From the NCBI RefSeq assembly GCF_000725495.1, contig NZ_JNZD01000005.1, positions 1 through 64,000 on the forward strand: a stretch of DNA of 64,000 nucleotides, written 5' to 3'. The position numbers were made by a program, and so were the translations under genes. Shown here in pieces: positions 47,367 to 56,039 of this stretch (position 1 is its first letter; every line of letters begins with the position of its first letter). The stretch is from Streptomyces aureus. GTDB taxonomy: Bacteria > Actinomycetota > Actinomycetes > Streptomycetales > Streptomycetaceae. A model generated the notes under the pieces. That model did not search any database and was not told the origin of the DNA. It worked only from the letters and a program-made list of their open reading frames with translations.

Positions 47367-48113
47367 CTACTTCTCCACGTACCGCAGGGAACGCAGTCCG
47401 CGCTCCAGGTGCCAGTGCAGATACGCCGACACCAGCCCGCTGCCCTCCCGGACGTGCCGCGGCTCGCACGCGTCCGCGGTCTCCCAGTCTCCCGTGAGCA
47501 GCGCGCCGAGGAGTTCGAGGGCCTGAGGCGAGGGTACGACGCTGCCGGGCACCCGGCAGTCGGCGCATACGGTTCCTCCCGCTCCGACCGAGAAGAAGCG
47601 GTTGGGTCCCGGCATGCCGCATTTGGCACAGTCGCTGAAGCTGGGCGCGTAGCCGTTGACCGCGAGGGAGCGCAGCAGGAAGGCGTCGAGGACGAGGTGC
47701 GGTTCGTGCTCGCCGCGGGCGAGGGTGCGCAGTCCGCCGACCAGCAGCAGGTACTGCTGCACGGCCGGTTCCCCCTCGTGGTCGGTGAACCGCTCGGCGG
47801 TCTCCAGCATCGCGGTGCCCGCGGTGTACCGGGCGTAGTCGGTGACGATGCCGCCACCGTACGGAGCGATCGTCTCGCTCTGGGTGCACAGCGGCAGCCC
47901 GCGGCCGATCAGTTCACTGCCCCGCGCGAAGAACTGCACGTCCACGTGCGAGAAGGGTTCGAGGCGGGCCCCGAACTTCGACTTCGTCCGGCGGACCCCG
48001 CGCGCCACCGCCCGCACCCGGCCGTGACCGCGTGTGAGCAGCGTGATGATCCGGTCCGCCTCACCCAGCTTCTGGGTGCGCAGCACGATGCCGTCGTCGC
48101 GGAACAGACTCAT
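47367..48113 (-). CDS. recO: DNA repair protein RecO
   Basis: A 248-residue RecF-pathway mediator that helps RecR load RecA on SSB-coated single strands. The N-terminal OB fold begins LFRDDGIVLRTQKLGEADRI. A helical domain follows, with a four-cysteine zinc site in the middle (CAKCG near residue 166, CADC near 189). The start MSLFRDD at 48113 is more family-like than MGRM at 48122. recO-uppS adjacency is standard in streptomycetes. The pair of very small genes upstream on the same strand ends 97 bp before it. Confidence 0.93.
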   Translation of the reverse strand: MSLFRDDGIVLRTQKLGEADRIITLLTRGHGRVRAVARGVRRTKSKFGARLEPFSHVDVQFFARGSELIGRGLPLCTQSETIAPYGGGIVTDYARYTAGTAMLETAERFTDHEGEPAVQQYLLLVGGLRTLARGEHEPHLVLDAFLLRSLAVNGYAPSFSDCAKCGMPGPNRFFSVGAGGTVCADCRVPGSVVPSPQALELLGALLTGDWETADACEPRHVREGSGLVSAYLHWHLERGLRSLRYVEK

Positions 48114-48209
48114 GCGGCCCATTCTCGCCTACGGCACGGACGCCCCGGCCCGGACGGAGCGGATTGTGTCCGGGACCTCTCCGGGGCCACCCCGCCGCGC
48201 CCCGGCGCC

Positions 48210-48434
48210 TCACAGCACCTCGCCGCGGCTGCGCGCGTTGACGTACGCGGTCGCCGCCCCGATCCGCTCCGCCGGGGTGGCCTGCCGCACGGTCTCGGGC
48301 AGGCAGTCCCACTCCCGGCCGCCGCCGAGCGGTCTCAGCTGTACGTAGGGCCCCTCATGGCCCATGACCACGCCGACCCGGCCCGTGCGGGTGTCGACCG
48401 CGCAGGAGCCGGTCGGCGGCGCCGCCGCCCTCAT
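48210..48434 (-). CDS. Small unknown protein, second of a coupled pair
   Basis: A 74-residue protein. It contains DTRTGRVGVVMGHEGPYVQLRP, a small SH3-like beta-barrel feel, and the C-terminus REWDCLPETVRQA. From memory, genes of this kind recur in Streptomyces next to XRE/DUF397 pairs, as here. The ATG start shares four bases with the upstream stop (ATGA). Function unknown. Confidence 0.65.
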   Translation of the reverse strand: MRAAAPPTGSCAVDTRTGRVGVVMGHEGPYVQLRPLGGGREWDCLPETVRQATPAERIGAATAYVNARSRGEVL

Positions 48435-48589
48435 CGCAGGGCCGCCGCGAGCCGGGCGGCGACCTCGACGGAACAGCCGCCGAGGAGGACCAGGGGGCAA
48501 GGGGTGTCGCGTGCCACGCTCGCCGGGTCGATCCGCAGGGACGGCAACGTGATGCCGGCCCGCGCGAGCGCCGTCCGTAAGTCCTGCAC
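48431..48589 (-). CDS. Very small protein, first of a coupled pair
   Basis: A 52-residue protein, mostly helical (VQDLRTALARAGITLPSL), then a Leu/Gly-rich C-terminus. It lacks a signal or membrane segment. The GTG start is decided by GGAGG 5 bp upstream at 48599-48595. Coupled to the next gene by ATGA. The pair is divergent from the XRE/DUF397 genes across a 240-bp gap. Confidence 0.6.
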   Translation of the reverse strand: MQDLRTALARAGITLPSLRIDPASVARDTPCPLVLLGGCSVEVAARLAAALR

Positions 48590-48739
48590 AGTGTCCTCCG
48601 CCTCTTCGACGCGGTGCGTCGAGTACCGCCGACCGTCAGGTGGCGTGTCCGCGTGGGTTCGTCCTTGCGCCGGTACATGTCGTGCGTGTGCTCGTGCGTG
48701 TTCTTCGTTCACCCTGCTCCACCGGCCCTCGTCGATTTC

Positions 48740-48778
48740 ACGCTTCGCATCTTCATGGTGACGCTCCGCATCTAGAAT
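48740..48778 (+). promoter_or_regulatory. Direct repeats over the XRE gene promoter
   Basis: ACGCTTCGCATCT (48740-48752) and ACGCTCCGCATCT (48761-48773) match at 12 of 13 positions exactly 21 bp apart (two helical turns). The second runs into TAGAAT (48773-48778), a credible -10 element with TCTTCA 17 bp upstream. A dimeric regulator, probably the XRE product itself, could bind here. Confidence 0.55.
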
Positions 48779-48829
48779 CGACAGGGTCCCGTCCGCTACA
48801 AGCGCGGTGCAGTGCAGGGAGGTTGGTCC

Positions 48830-49663
48830 ATGGCCAACGGTTCACGGCAGGCCGCCTGGGAATTTTTCGGTTCAGAACTGAAACGACGCAGGGAGGACGC
48901 GGGTTTCACCCAGGTGGAACTGGGATCCCGGGTCTTCGTCTCCGGCGGCTATATCGGCCAGTTCGAACAGGCCATCCGCAAGCCCCAGTTGGACGTCGCC
49001 CAGCGCATCGACTCCCTGCTCGGAAGTGACGGCTTCTTCGAACGGATGTGGCACAAGCTCATCGACGACCAGCGGTACGCGGGCTATTTCGCGGCGGTCG
49101 TCGAACTGGAACGGACGGCGACCCGGATCGCGGAGTTCGCCCCGGCCCTGGTGCCGGGTCTTCTGCAGACGGCGGGGTATGCGCGGGCCGTCATGCTGGC
49201 GGGCAACCCGTTCTCGACCGACGAGTACGTCGAGGAGAAGGTGAGCGCCCGCCGCGAGCGGGCGCGCATCCTGGACGACACGCGGACGCCGGTCTACTGG
49301 GTGATCCTGCACGAGCAGGTGCTGCGGGTACCGGTCGGCGGACCGGCGGTGATGGCGGAGCAACTGGACCACGTCATCGGCCTGGTGCGACAGCGGCGCG
49401 TGCTCGTGCAGGTGCTGCCCTGCGCGGTCGGGGCGTACCCGCTCATAGGGCAGATGGTCCAGCTCATGGAGTTCGCCGACGCCCCGCCCACCGCCTATAC
49501 AGAGGCCGTGTATTCGGGCAATCTCCTTGACGAACCGGCCCTGGTTCAGCGCGTGCAGGACGCATACGATCTGCTCAGGGCCGCCGCACTGCCGCCGGAC
49601 GCGTCCCTGTCTCTGATCGAATCGGCGTCGGAGGACCACAGACGATGCGCGAGTACGACCTGA
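48830..49663 (+). CDS. XRE-family regulator with DUF5753 domain
   Basis: A 277-residue regulator of the kind represented by WhiJ. Helix-turn-helix near residues 14-65 (GSELKRRREDAGFTQVELGSRV ... GYIGQFEQAIRKP), then a DUF5753 domain from about residue 90 with the typical PGLLQTAGYARAVM and the RRRVLVQVLPC stretch. GGGAGG lies 8 bp before the ATG. It overlaps the DUF397 gene by 19 bp. Such XRE/DUF397 pairs are numerous in streptomycetes and influence development and antibiotic production. Confidence 0.88.
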   Translation: MANGSRQAAWEFFGSELKRRREDAGFTQVELGSRVFVSGGYIGQFEQAIRKPQLDVAQRIDSLLGSDGFFERMWHKLIDDQRYAGYFAAVVELERTATRIAEFAPALVPGLLQTAGYARAVMLAGNPFSTDEYVEEKVSARRERARILDDTRTPVYWVILHEQVLRVPVGGPAVMAEQLDHVIGLVRQRRVLVQVLPCAVGAYPLIGQMVQLMEFADAPPTAYTEAVYSGNLLDEPALVQRVQDAYDLLRAAALPPDASLSLIESASEDHRRCASTT

Positions 49664-49866
49664 GCCTCACCCAGTGGCGCAAGAGCACCTACAGCGACGA
49701 CAACGGCGGCAGTTGCCTCGAAGTCGCCGACGCCGTCCCCCATGTCGTCCCCGTCCGGGACAGCAAGCTGCCGGACGGCCCCGTGCTGCTGATCGGCGCG
49801 CAGGCGTGGACCGCGTTCGTCGCCGGTGCGGTCAGGGCCGGGACGGGAAGTACCGGCGGGGCGTGA
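49645..49866 (+). CDS. DUF397 protein, partner of the XRE regulator
   Basis: A 73-residue DUF397 protein with the family core LTQWRKSTYSDDNGGSCLEVAD followed by VPVRDSK-x-P-x-GPVLLI and W-x-AFV. The gene starts 19 bp before the upstream stop, so it is tightly coupled. Family members act as small antagonists of the paired XRE protein, by analogy with WhiJ systems. Confidence 0.88.
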   Translation: MREYDLSLTQWRKSTYSDDNGGSCLEVADAVPHVVPVRDSKLPDGPVLLIGAQAWTAFVAGAVRAGTGSTGGA

Positions 49867-49885
49867 CAGGCGTAGCGGGCAGGGC

Positions 49886-50413
49886 CTAGGAGTCGGCGCC
49901 GGGAGGGTCCGGGAGCGGCCGGCCGGGTAGCTCCGGGGTGCCGAAGCGGCGTACGTACGCGCGCTGCCAGGGCGTCTCCACCGCGTGCCGGTCGTAGTGC
50001 CTGCGTACGTACGCCACCGCGTCCTCGGGGGGCACACCGTCGAGGACGGCGACGCAGGCCAGGGCCGTGCCGGTGCGGCCCCGCCCGCCGTAGCAGGCGA
50101 TCTCGACGCGCTCGCCCGCGGCCCGCCGCCAGGCGTCGGTGAGCAGGGAGCGGGCGCGCGTCCGGTCGGCGGGCAGCCGGAAGTCGGGCCAGCGCAGCCA
50201 GTGGGCCTCCCAGGGGACCGGCGGCGGCTCCTTGCCGAGCAGGTACACGGCGTACGCCGGGGCGGGACCCCCGTCGGCCGGCAGCGGACGGCGCAGCCCC
50301 CGGCCCCGGATCAGCCGTCCGGAGGGCAGCGCGAGCACACCGGGGGCGTCCGCGTCCCAGGTGTCGCCGCCGGCCGGGGAGCCGGGTGAGGAGTCGGGTC
50401 GTATGTCGGCCAT
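49886..50413 (-). CDS. Protein-tyrosine/dual-specificity phosphatase-like
   Basis: A 175-residue cytoplasmic protein with a Cys-X5-Arg loop, CYGGRGRTGTA, near residue 106, the phosphate-binding cradle of tyrosine and dual-specificity phosphatases. The usual His before the Cys is Ala (EIAC rather than HC). A WPDF segment 25 residues earlier resembles the WPD loop that supplies the general acid. It would dephosphorylate proteins or small molecules; substrate unknown. It is a single gene, convergent with the DUF397 gene across 19 bp. Confidence 0.78.
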   Translation of the reverse strand: MADIRPDSSPGSPAGGDTWDADAPGVLALPSGRLIRGRGLRRPLPADGGPAPAYAVYLLGKEPPPVPWEAHWLRWPDFRLPADRTRARSLLTDAWRRAAGERVEIACYGGRGRTGTALACVAVLDGVPPEDAVAYVRRHYDRHAVETPWQRAYVRRFGTPELPGRPLPDPPGADS

Positions 50414-50444
50414 GGGGCCAGCCTAGGACGAGCGCGGGCCCGTC

Positions 50445-51203
50445 TCAGCTCACTCCGCGGGCGCCCTGGGCGGCGCGGGCCTCGATGCCCCGGAAGTGGT
50501 CGGCCATGGCGCGCCGGGCGCCCTCGACGTCCCGGACCCGCAGCGCGGTCAGGATGTCGCGGTGGCGGCGGGCGGTCACCTCCGGGGTGACGTCCTCGGT
50601 CCAGCCGCGCACCGCGGCGACCCGCCGGAAGACGGTCCAGAACGCGCCGAGCAGCTGGGGGACGAGCGGGTTGCCGAGCGAGGCGTACAGCAACTCGTGG
50701 AACTCGCTGTCGAGTTCGGGGAAGGGGCGGCCGTCGTCGCCCGCCGTCTCCATCTCCGTGACGACCGCTTCCAGCCGGTCCAGCTCCTCCTCGGTCAGCA
50801 CCTCGGCCACCCGGCTTATCAGGCCCTCCTCCAGCACCTCGCGGACCTGGAGGATCTCGGCCAGCGCCCCGGTGGGATCGTCCGGACGGGCGAGCGTGCG
50901 AAAGGTCAGTCCGTCGACGAACGGGGTCATCGACGCCTCACCCACATAGGTGCCGTAGCCGTGCCGGATCTCGACTATGTCGAGCGCCTGGAGGGCCTTG
51001 AGCGCCTCGCGGACCGAGTTGCGGCTCACCCCGAGATCGTTCATCAGCTCGGTCTCGGTGGGCAGCGGAGCCCCGGCCGGAAGTCCCTGGTCGAGGATCA
51101 GCTGCATGACCTCGCGCTGGATCTGGCTGCTCACCCGGCGCTCGGGCCGGCGCCGGTTCCCGGTCTCCTCAGGCATGCGCCAGATCGTACGCTCGCTGGA
51201 CAT
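50445..51203 (-). CDS. FadR-type GntR regulator of the sialic-acid-like operon
   Basis: A 252-residue regulator. N-terminal winged helix: LPTETELMNDLGVSRNSVREALKAL near residues 45-70. The C-terminal FCD domain has the metal/ligand residues Asp and His in ELDSEFHELL, and further His in ARRHRDIL and MADHFRG. The start at ATG 51203 is behind GGAGG (11 bp); MPEETG at 51176 is the alternative. It is divergent from the transporter operon with a dyad in between, so it should control that operon, as NanR-type FadR regulators control sialic acid genes. Confidence 0.86.
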   Translation of the reverse strand: MSSERTIWRMPEETGNRRRPERRVSSQIQREVMQLILDQGLPAGAPLPTETELMNDLGVSRNSVREALKALQALDIVEIRHGYGTYVGEASMTPFVDGLTFRTLARPDDPTGALAEILQVREVLEEGLISRVAEVLTEEELDRLEAVVTEMETAGDDGRPFPELDSEFHELLYASLGNPLVPQLLGAFWTVFRRVAAVRGWTEDVTPEVTARRHRDILTALRVRDVEGARRAMADHFRGIEARAAQGARGVS

Positions 51204-51311
51204 CGGACGTCCCACCTCCGGGCTGATTAAACGCCAAGTTCGGCCAACTACCCCTGTTTCATACCGCCATTGGTCGCGCCTGTGGAAGATACGCCATTCG
51301 TGTGCGGCCCC

Positions 51312-51371
51312 TTGACCCCCTCCGCGCCCTTTCCTATGGTCGCGCTGCCCCCCATGACGTAGGACGTCGTA
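51312..51371 (+). promoter_or_regulatory. Promoter and putative operator of the sialic-acid-like operon
   Basis: TTGACC (51312-51317), a 17-bp spacer and TATGGT (51335-51340) form a good promoter. TA-N-GACGTC-N-TA (51360-51371) is a dyad centred about 20 bp past the expected start of transcription, positioned for a roadblock repressor. Bound by the divergent GntR protein by inference. Confidence 0.6.
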
Positions 51372-51455
51372 TCTCCTGCTTCCCGGGCCTGTCCCACCGA
51401 CCGCTCCACCGCCCCACCGGACCGCTCGACCGGACCACTCCCAGCTGGAGGAACC

Positions 51456-53084
51456 GTGCGCGACGTGAACCCCACCCCGGCGCCGCCCCGCCGGTCTTTC
51501 CTGAAGTACGGCGGGGCCCTCGGCGCGGCCGCCGCGCTCTCCTCGGCGCTCGGCGCCTGCTCGTCCGGACCGGAGTCGACGAACGACACCGGCGACACGG
51601 GCGGCGGCGCGAACGCCACGCTGACCGCCGTGATCGGCTACGGGAACGACGGCAGCTGGGACCCGACGCAGACCGCGTCCGCGTTCTGCATGGCCGCCAA
51701 CAACCACATCTACGAGGGGCTGCTCGACACCGACCCGATCTCCCGCGAGCCGTACGCCGCCCTGGCCACCCAGGTGCCGGCCGATCTGACCGGCACCTCC
51801 TGGAAGTTCACGCTGCGGTCGGGAGCCACGTTCCACGACGGGACGCCGGTCACCGCCGACGACGTGGTCTTCGTCTTCGACCGGATCCTCGACCCGAAGA
51901 CGCAGACGCTCGCCAAGGGCTTCTTCGCCCCCTGGCTGGAAGAGGTGCGCAGGATCGACGCGCGGAACGTCGAGCTGGTCCTCAAGTTCCCCTTCCCCGA
52001 GGGCGTCTCCCGGCTCACCCTGGCGAAGATCATGCCCAAGCACGTGTTCTCGCGGCCCGGCGCCTGGGACGACGCGATCAAGGGCAAGGCGATCGGCTCG
52101 GGCCCCTACCGGCAGACCGCCCACCACCCGAAGTCCAACACCACCTTCGAGGCGTTCGCCGCCTACAACGGGCCGCGCAAACCCGCCTTCAAGAAGATGA
52201 ACTGGCTGACCATAGTGGACGCCGCGCCCCGCGTCGCCAGGATCTCCGGGGCGAGCGCCGGGGCCCAGATCGCCGACAACATCCCTTACGCCAACATCGC
52301 TCGGCTCCGCACGGGCGGCATGACCGTCCAGGGCGGCGCGGGCATGAACAACCTGTTCTTGATGTTCAACACCCGGCACAAGCCCTTCGACGACGTCCGC
52401 GTCCGCCAGGCGCTGCACTACGCCATCGACACCGGCAAGATGGTCGAGGTCGCCCTCAGGGGACACGGGAAGCCGTCGACCTCCTTCCTCAACGAGGCCA
52501 ACCCCTCCTACCGGCCCGCGAAGACCGTCTACTCCTACGACCCGGAGAAGGCGAAGAAGCTCCTCAAGGCGGCCGGGGTCAAGAAGCTGAGCATCGAGAT
52601 CCTGTCGGTGAACGTCAGCTGGATCGTCGACTGCCTGCCGACCGTCAAGGAGTCCTGGGACGCGATCGGCGTGGAGACGACCCTGTCCCCGCAGGAGACC
52701 ACGGCCGTGTTCACCAAGATGGACCAGAAGCAGGACTACCAGGTGGTCGCGGCCGCCTCGAACCCCAACCAGTTCGGCCTCGACGCCGACCTGATCATGC
52801 ACTACAACTACGGCCCCCAGAACCTGTGGATGGGCTACGCCCGCTGGGCCGACGACTCCGTCGCCAAGCAGCTCTTCAAGGACATGGACCGGGCGACGCG
52901 GGAACCCGACCCCGAGAAGAAGAAGACGATGATCCAGGACTACATCGACGTCGTCGCCGAACAGGCCGTGCTCTACCCGGTCGTGCACAACGAGCTGATG
53001 ACGGCGTGGAACCCGCGCCGGCTCGCGGGGATAAGGCCCCAGCCCTACCCGGGCATCAACCTGCTCCAGGCCAAGTGGGTCTAG
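51456..53084 (+). CDS. ABC transporter substrate-binding lipoprotein (family 5)
   Basis: A 542-residue solute-binding protein of the oligopeptide/nickel class. A Tat signal RRSFLK at residues 12-17 precedes a hydrophobic stretch and the lipobox LGAC (Cys near 34), so it is exported folded and lipid-anchored. The family-5 motif GATFHDGTPVTADDVVF is near residue 125. The GTG start has GGAGG 4 bp upstream. It is first of a coupled operon ending in an aldolase of the NanA/DapA class; a sialic acid or related sugar acid is the best-supported ligand, although peptide binding cannot be excluded from sequence. Confidence 0.84.
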   Translation: MRDVNPTPAPPRRSFLKYGGALGAAAALSSALGACSSGPESTNDTGDTGGGANATLTAVIGYGNDGSWDPTQTASAFCMAANNHIYEGLLDTDPISREPYAALATQVPADLTGTSWKFTLRSGATFHDGTPVTADDVVFVFDRILDPKTQTLAKGFFAPWLEEVRRIDARNVELVLKFPFPEGVSRLTLAKIMPKHVFSRPGAWDDAIKGKAIGSGPYRQTAHHPKSNTTFEAFAAYNGPRKPAFKKMNWLTIVDAAPRVARISGASAGAQIADNIPYANIARLRTGGMTVQGGAGMNNLFLMFNTRHKPFDDVRVRQALHYAIDTGKMVEVALRGHGKPSTSFLNEANPSYRPAKTVYSYDPEKAKKLLKAAGVKKLSIEILSVNVSWIVDCLPTVKESWDAIGVETTLSPQETTAVFTKMDQKQDYQVVAAASNPNQFGLDADLIMHYNYGPQNLWMGYARWADDSVAKQLFKDMDRATREPDPEKKKTMIQDYIDVVAEQAVLYPVVHNELMTAWNPRRLAGIRPQPYPGINLLQAKWV

Positions 53085-53103
53085 GTGACGGGAGAGTTCG
53101 TAC

Positions 53104-54063
53104 GTGGTCGCCATCGTCAGGATCCTGCTGCGCCGCGTCGCGCTGCTGGTACCGCTGATGCTCGGCATCGTCCTGTTCGTGTTCCTGGTGATGCGGTTCT
53201 CGGACGTCGACCCGGCGTCCGCGTTCTTCCAGGGCGCCAACCCGACCCCCGGGCAGCTGCACGACTTCAGGGAGCGCAACGGACTACTCGATCCACTGCC
53301 CGTGCGCTACGCCCACTTCGTGGGAGACCTGCTGCACGGCGACCTGGGCACCAGCGCCCTCACCCGGGCGCCGGTCGCCGACCAGGTCACCACCGCGCTG
53401 CCGCTCACGCTCCAGCTCACCTTCCTGGGGCTCGGCATCGCGGTGGTGCTGGCGCTGATCGGCGGGGTCACGGCCGCGATCCACCGCGACCGGCTGCCCG
53501 ACCAGATCATCCGGGTGGTGTCCCTCACCGGGGTCGCCGCGCCGGGCTTCTGGCTGGCCCTGCTGATGATCCAGTACTTCGCCGTCGGCCTGGGCTGGTT
53601 CCCGACCGGCGGCTACGTCAACCCGGCCGACTCATTGACCGGCTGGCTGAAGACCATGGCGCTGCCCGCGTTCGCCCTGTCCCTGCCGGTCGCCGCCCAG
53701 CTCACCCGGATCGTGCGCACCTCCGTGGTCGAGGAGCTCGACAAGGACTACGTCCGCACCGCGATCGGCAGCGGGCTGCCGCCGCGGGTGGTCGTCGGCC
53801 GCAACGTCCTGCGCAACGCCCTGATGAACCCGCTGACCGTGCTGGGCCTGCGCGTGGGCTATCTGCTCGGCGGGGCGGTCGTCATCGAGACGATCTTCTC
53901 GCTGCCCGGCATGGGCAAGCTGATGATCGACGCCGTGCAGAACGGCGACCCGGCCGTCGTGCAGGGCGTCGTCCTGACCACGGCCATCGGCTTCGTGGTC
54001 GTCAACCTCGTCATCGACATCCTGTATCTGCTGGTCAACCCACGGCTGAGGGAAGCGACCTGA
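53104..54063 (+). CDS. ABC transporter permease (DppB type)
   Basis: A 319-residue inner-membrane permease with six helices and the DppB-family N-terminus (LLRRVALLVPLMLGIVLFVF). The EAA-like cytoplasmic loop lies in DYVRTAIGSGLPPRVVV near residue 220, with the conserved GGAVVIETIFSLPGMG near 260. The GTG start is 19 bp after the binding-protein gene. Its stop overlaps the next ATG (TGATG). It forms the pore with the permease half of the following fusion protein. Confidence 0.88.
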   Translation: MVAIVRILLRRVALLVPLMLGIVLFVFLVMRFSDVDPASAFFQGANPTPGQLHDFRERNGLLDPLPVRYAHFVGDLLHGDLGTSALTRAPVADQVTTALPLTLQLTFLGLGIAVVLALIGGVTAAIHRDRLPDQIIRVVSLTGVAAPGFWLALLMIQYFAVGLGWFPTGGYVNPADSLTGWLKTMALPAFALSLPVAAQLTRIVRTSVVEELDKDYVRTAIGSGLPPRVVVGRNVLRNALMNPLTVLGLRVGYLLGGAVVIETIFSLPGMGKLMIDAVQNGDPAVVQGVVLTTAIGFVVVNLVIDILYLLVNPRLREAT

Positions 54064-56039
54064 TGTTCACGCGGAAGGATCTGGCCGGTGCGCTCGCCCG
54101 GCCCGGAATCCGGCTGCGCGGCCTGCGCAGGCTGCCGCCGCTGTCCCGGATCGCGGTCTGCTTCCTGGCCGTGGTCCTGGTGACGGCCCTGTTCGCCCCG
54201 CTGCTCGCGCCGCACGACCCGCTCGACCAGCAGCCGCAGACGGACGGCACCGGGCATCCGTCGGCGGACCACTGGATGGGGCAGGACAGCCTCGGCCGGG
54301 ACATCCTCAGCCGGCTGATGTACGGGGCGCGCTGGTCCCTGGCCATCGGCCTCGGCGCGACCGCCCTCGCCCTGTTCGTGGGCGCGCTGCTGGGCGCCGT
54401 CGCCGCGACCTCGCGCAAGGCGGTCGACGAGACGCTGATGCGCGCCCTGGACGTGGTGATGGCCTTCCCCGGCATCGCGCTCGCCGCCGTGCTCGTCGCC
54501 GTGTTCGGCGGCGGGATCACCGTCCTGATCTTCGCGATCGCGTTCCTGTTCACCCCGCCCGTGGCCCGGGTCGTGCGCGCGAACGTGCTCTCCCAGTACG
54601 GGGAGGACTACGTCACCGCCGAGCGGGTGATCGGCGCCCGCACCCCGCACATCGTGCTCCGGCACGTGGCCGTCAACTGCGCGGCCCCGGTGCTGGTGTT
54701 CTGCACCGTGCAGGTCGCCGAGGCGATCGTGTTCGAGGCCTCGCTGTCCTTCATCGGGGCGGGCGTCCGGCCCCCGGACCCGTCCTGGGGCAGTGTCATC
54801 GCGGACGGCAAGAACATGGTGCTGACCGGCGGCTGGTGGGCCACCGTCTTCCCGGGCCTGCTGATGCTGGTCACCGTGCTGTCGCTGAACGTCCTCTCCG
54901 AGGGCGTCTCCGACGCGTGGGCCGCGCCGGCCGCGCGGGAGGTGTCCGTACCGCCCGCCGAGGACCGGCTCGAGGCCCCCGAGCCGGGCAGCGGCACGGT
55001 CGTGGAACTGCCCGGTCTGGCGCGGGCCGCGGCCCGGCTGCGCGCCCGGGCCCGCCCGCCCGTCACGGGCGGGCCGCCGGTCCTGGCCGTCGAGCGTCTG
55101 GCCATCGGCTTCGACGGCCGGCACGGCGGCGTGGACATCGTCGACGGCATCAGCTTCGAGGTGTACCCCGGCGAGGTCCTGGGCCTGGTCGGCGAGTCGG
55201 GCTGCGGGAAGTCGCTGACGGCCCTGGCGGTGATGGGCCTGGAGCCGAAGGGCGCCCGGGTGCGCGGCCAGGTCCGGTTCCGGCAGCGGCAGCTGGTGGG
55301 CGAGCCGATGCGGGTGCGGCGCCGGCTGCTCGGCCACGAGATGGCGATGGTCTACCAGGACGCGCTGTCGTCCCTGAACCCGGCGATGACGATCAGGGCC
55401 CAGCTGGCGCAGGTGATACGGCGCGGCGGAAAGCGTACGGCGGCCGAACTCCTCACCCTGGTCGGCCTCGATCCCGAGCGCACCCTGCCTAGCTACCCGC
55501 ACGAGCTGTCCGGGGGCCAGCGCCAGCGCGTCCTGATCGCGATGGCGCTGTCCCGGGAGCCCGCGCTGATCGTCGCGGACGAACCGACGACGGCCCTGGA
55601 CGTCACCGTGCAGGCGCAGGTCATGGAGCTGCTGCTGCGGCTGCGCGCGGAACTGGACTTCGCCCTGGTCCTCGTCTCGCACGACCTGGCGCTGGTCTCG
55701 GCGGTCACCGACCGGGTGGTCGTGATGTACGGCGGCCAGATCGTCGAGACGGGGGTGACGGCGGACCTGGTGGAGTCCCCGGCGCACCACTACACGCGCG
55801 GGCTGCTGGGCAGTGTCCTGTCGCTGGAGTCGGCGGCGGAGCGCATGACGCAGATCCGGGGGGTCGTCCCCTCCCCCGCCGACTTCCCGGCCGGCTGCCG
55901 GTTCGCCGACCGGTGTCCGATGGCGGACGGCACCTGCCGCACGACGGCACCGGACCTCGCCGGCACCCCCACGCACACGGCAGCCTGCCATCACCCGGCC
56001 GTCGATCTGGTGACCACGGAGAGCGAGGCCGTGACATGA
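54063..56039 (+). CDS. Natural permease-ATPase fusion (DppC-DppD type)
   Basis: A 658-residue protein joining two usually separate subunits. Residues 1-300 are a DppC-type permease ([21 protein letters not shown] near 78; [18 protein letters not shown] near 228). A 35-residue Ala/Arg/Pro linker follows. Residues 335-640 are a DppD-type ATPase with Walker A (GESGCGKS), signature (LSGGQRQR) and Walker B (LIVADEP), plus the C-terminal Cys-rich oligopeptide-ABC motif ([14 protein letters not shown]). There is no stop or frameshift between the halves. The same fused arrangement is known for the SatC component of sialic acid ABC importers. Confidence 0.88.
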   Translation: MFTRKDLAGALARPGIRLRGLRRLPPLSRIAVCFLAVVLVTALFAPLLAPHDPLDQQPQTDGTGHPSADHWMGQDSLGRDILSRLMYGARWSLAIGLGATALALFVGALLGAVAATSRKAVDETLMRALDVVMAFPGIALAAVLVAVFGGGITVLIFAIAFLFTPPVARVVRANVLSQYGEDYVTAERVIGARTPHIVLRHVAVNCAAPVLVFCTVQVAEAIVFEASLSFIGAGVRPPDPSWGSVIADGKNMVLTGGWWATVFPGLLMLVTVLSLNVLSEGVSDAWAAPAAREVSVPPAEDRLEAPEPGSGTVVELPGLARAAARLRARARPPVTGGPPVLAVERLAIGFDGRHGGVDIVDGISFEVYPGEVLGLVGESGCGKSLTALAVMGLEPKGARVRGQVRFRQRQLVGEPMRVRRRLLGHEMAMVYQDALSSLNPAMTIRAQLAQVIRRGGKRTAAELLTLVGLDPERTLPSYPHELSGGQRQRVLIAMALSREPALIVADEPTTALDVTVQAQVMELLLRLRAELDFALVLVSHDLALVSAVTDRVVVMYGGQIVETGVTADLVESPAHHYTRGLLGSVLSLESAAERMTQIRGVVPSPADFPAGCRFADRCPMADGTCRTTAPDLAGTPTHTAACHHPAVDLVTTESEAVT

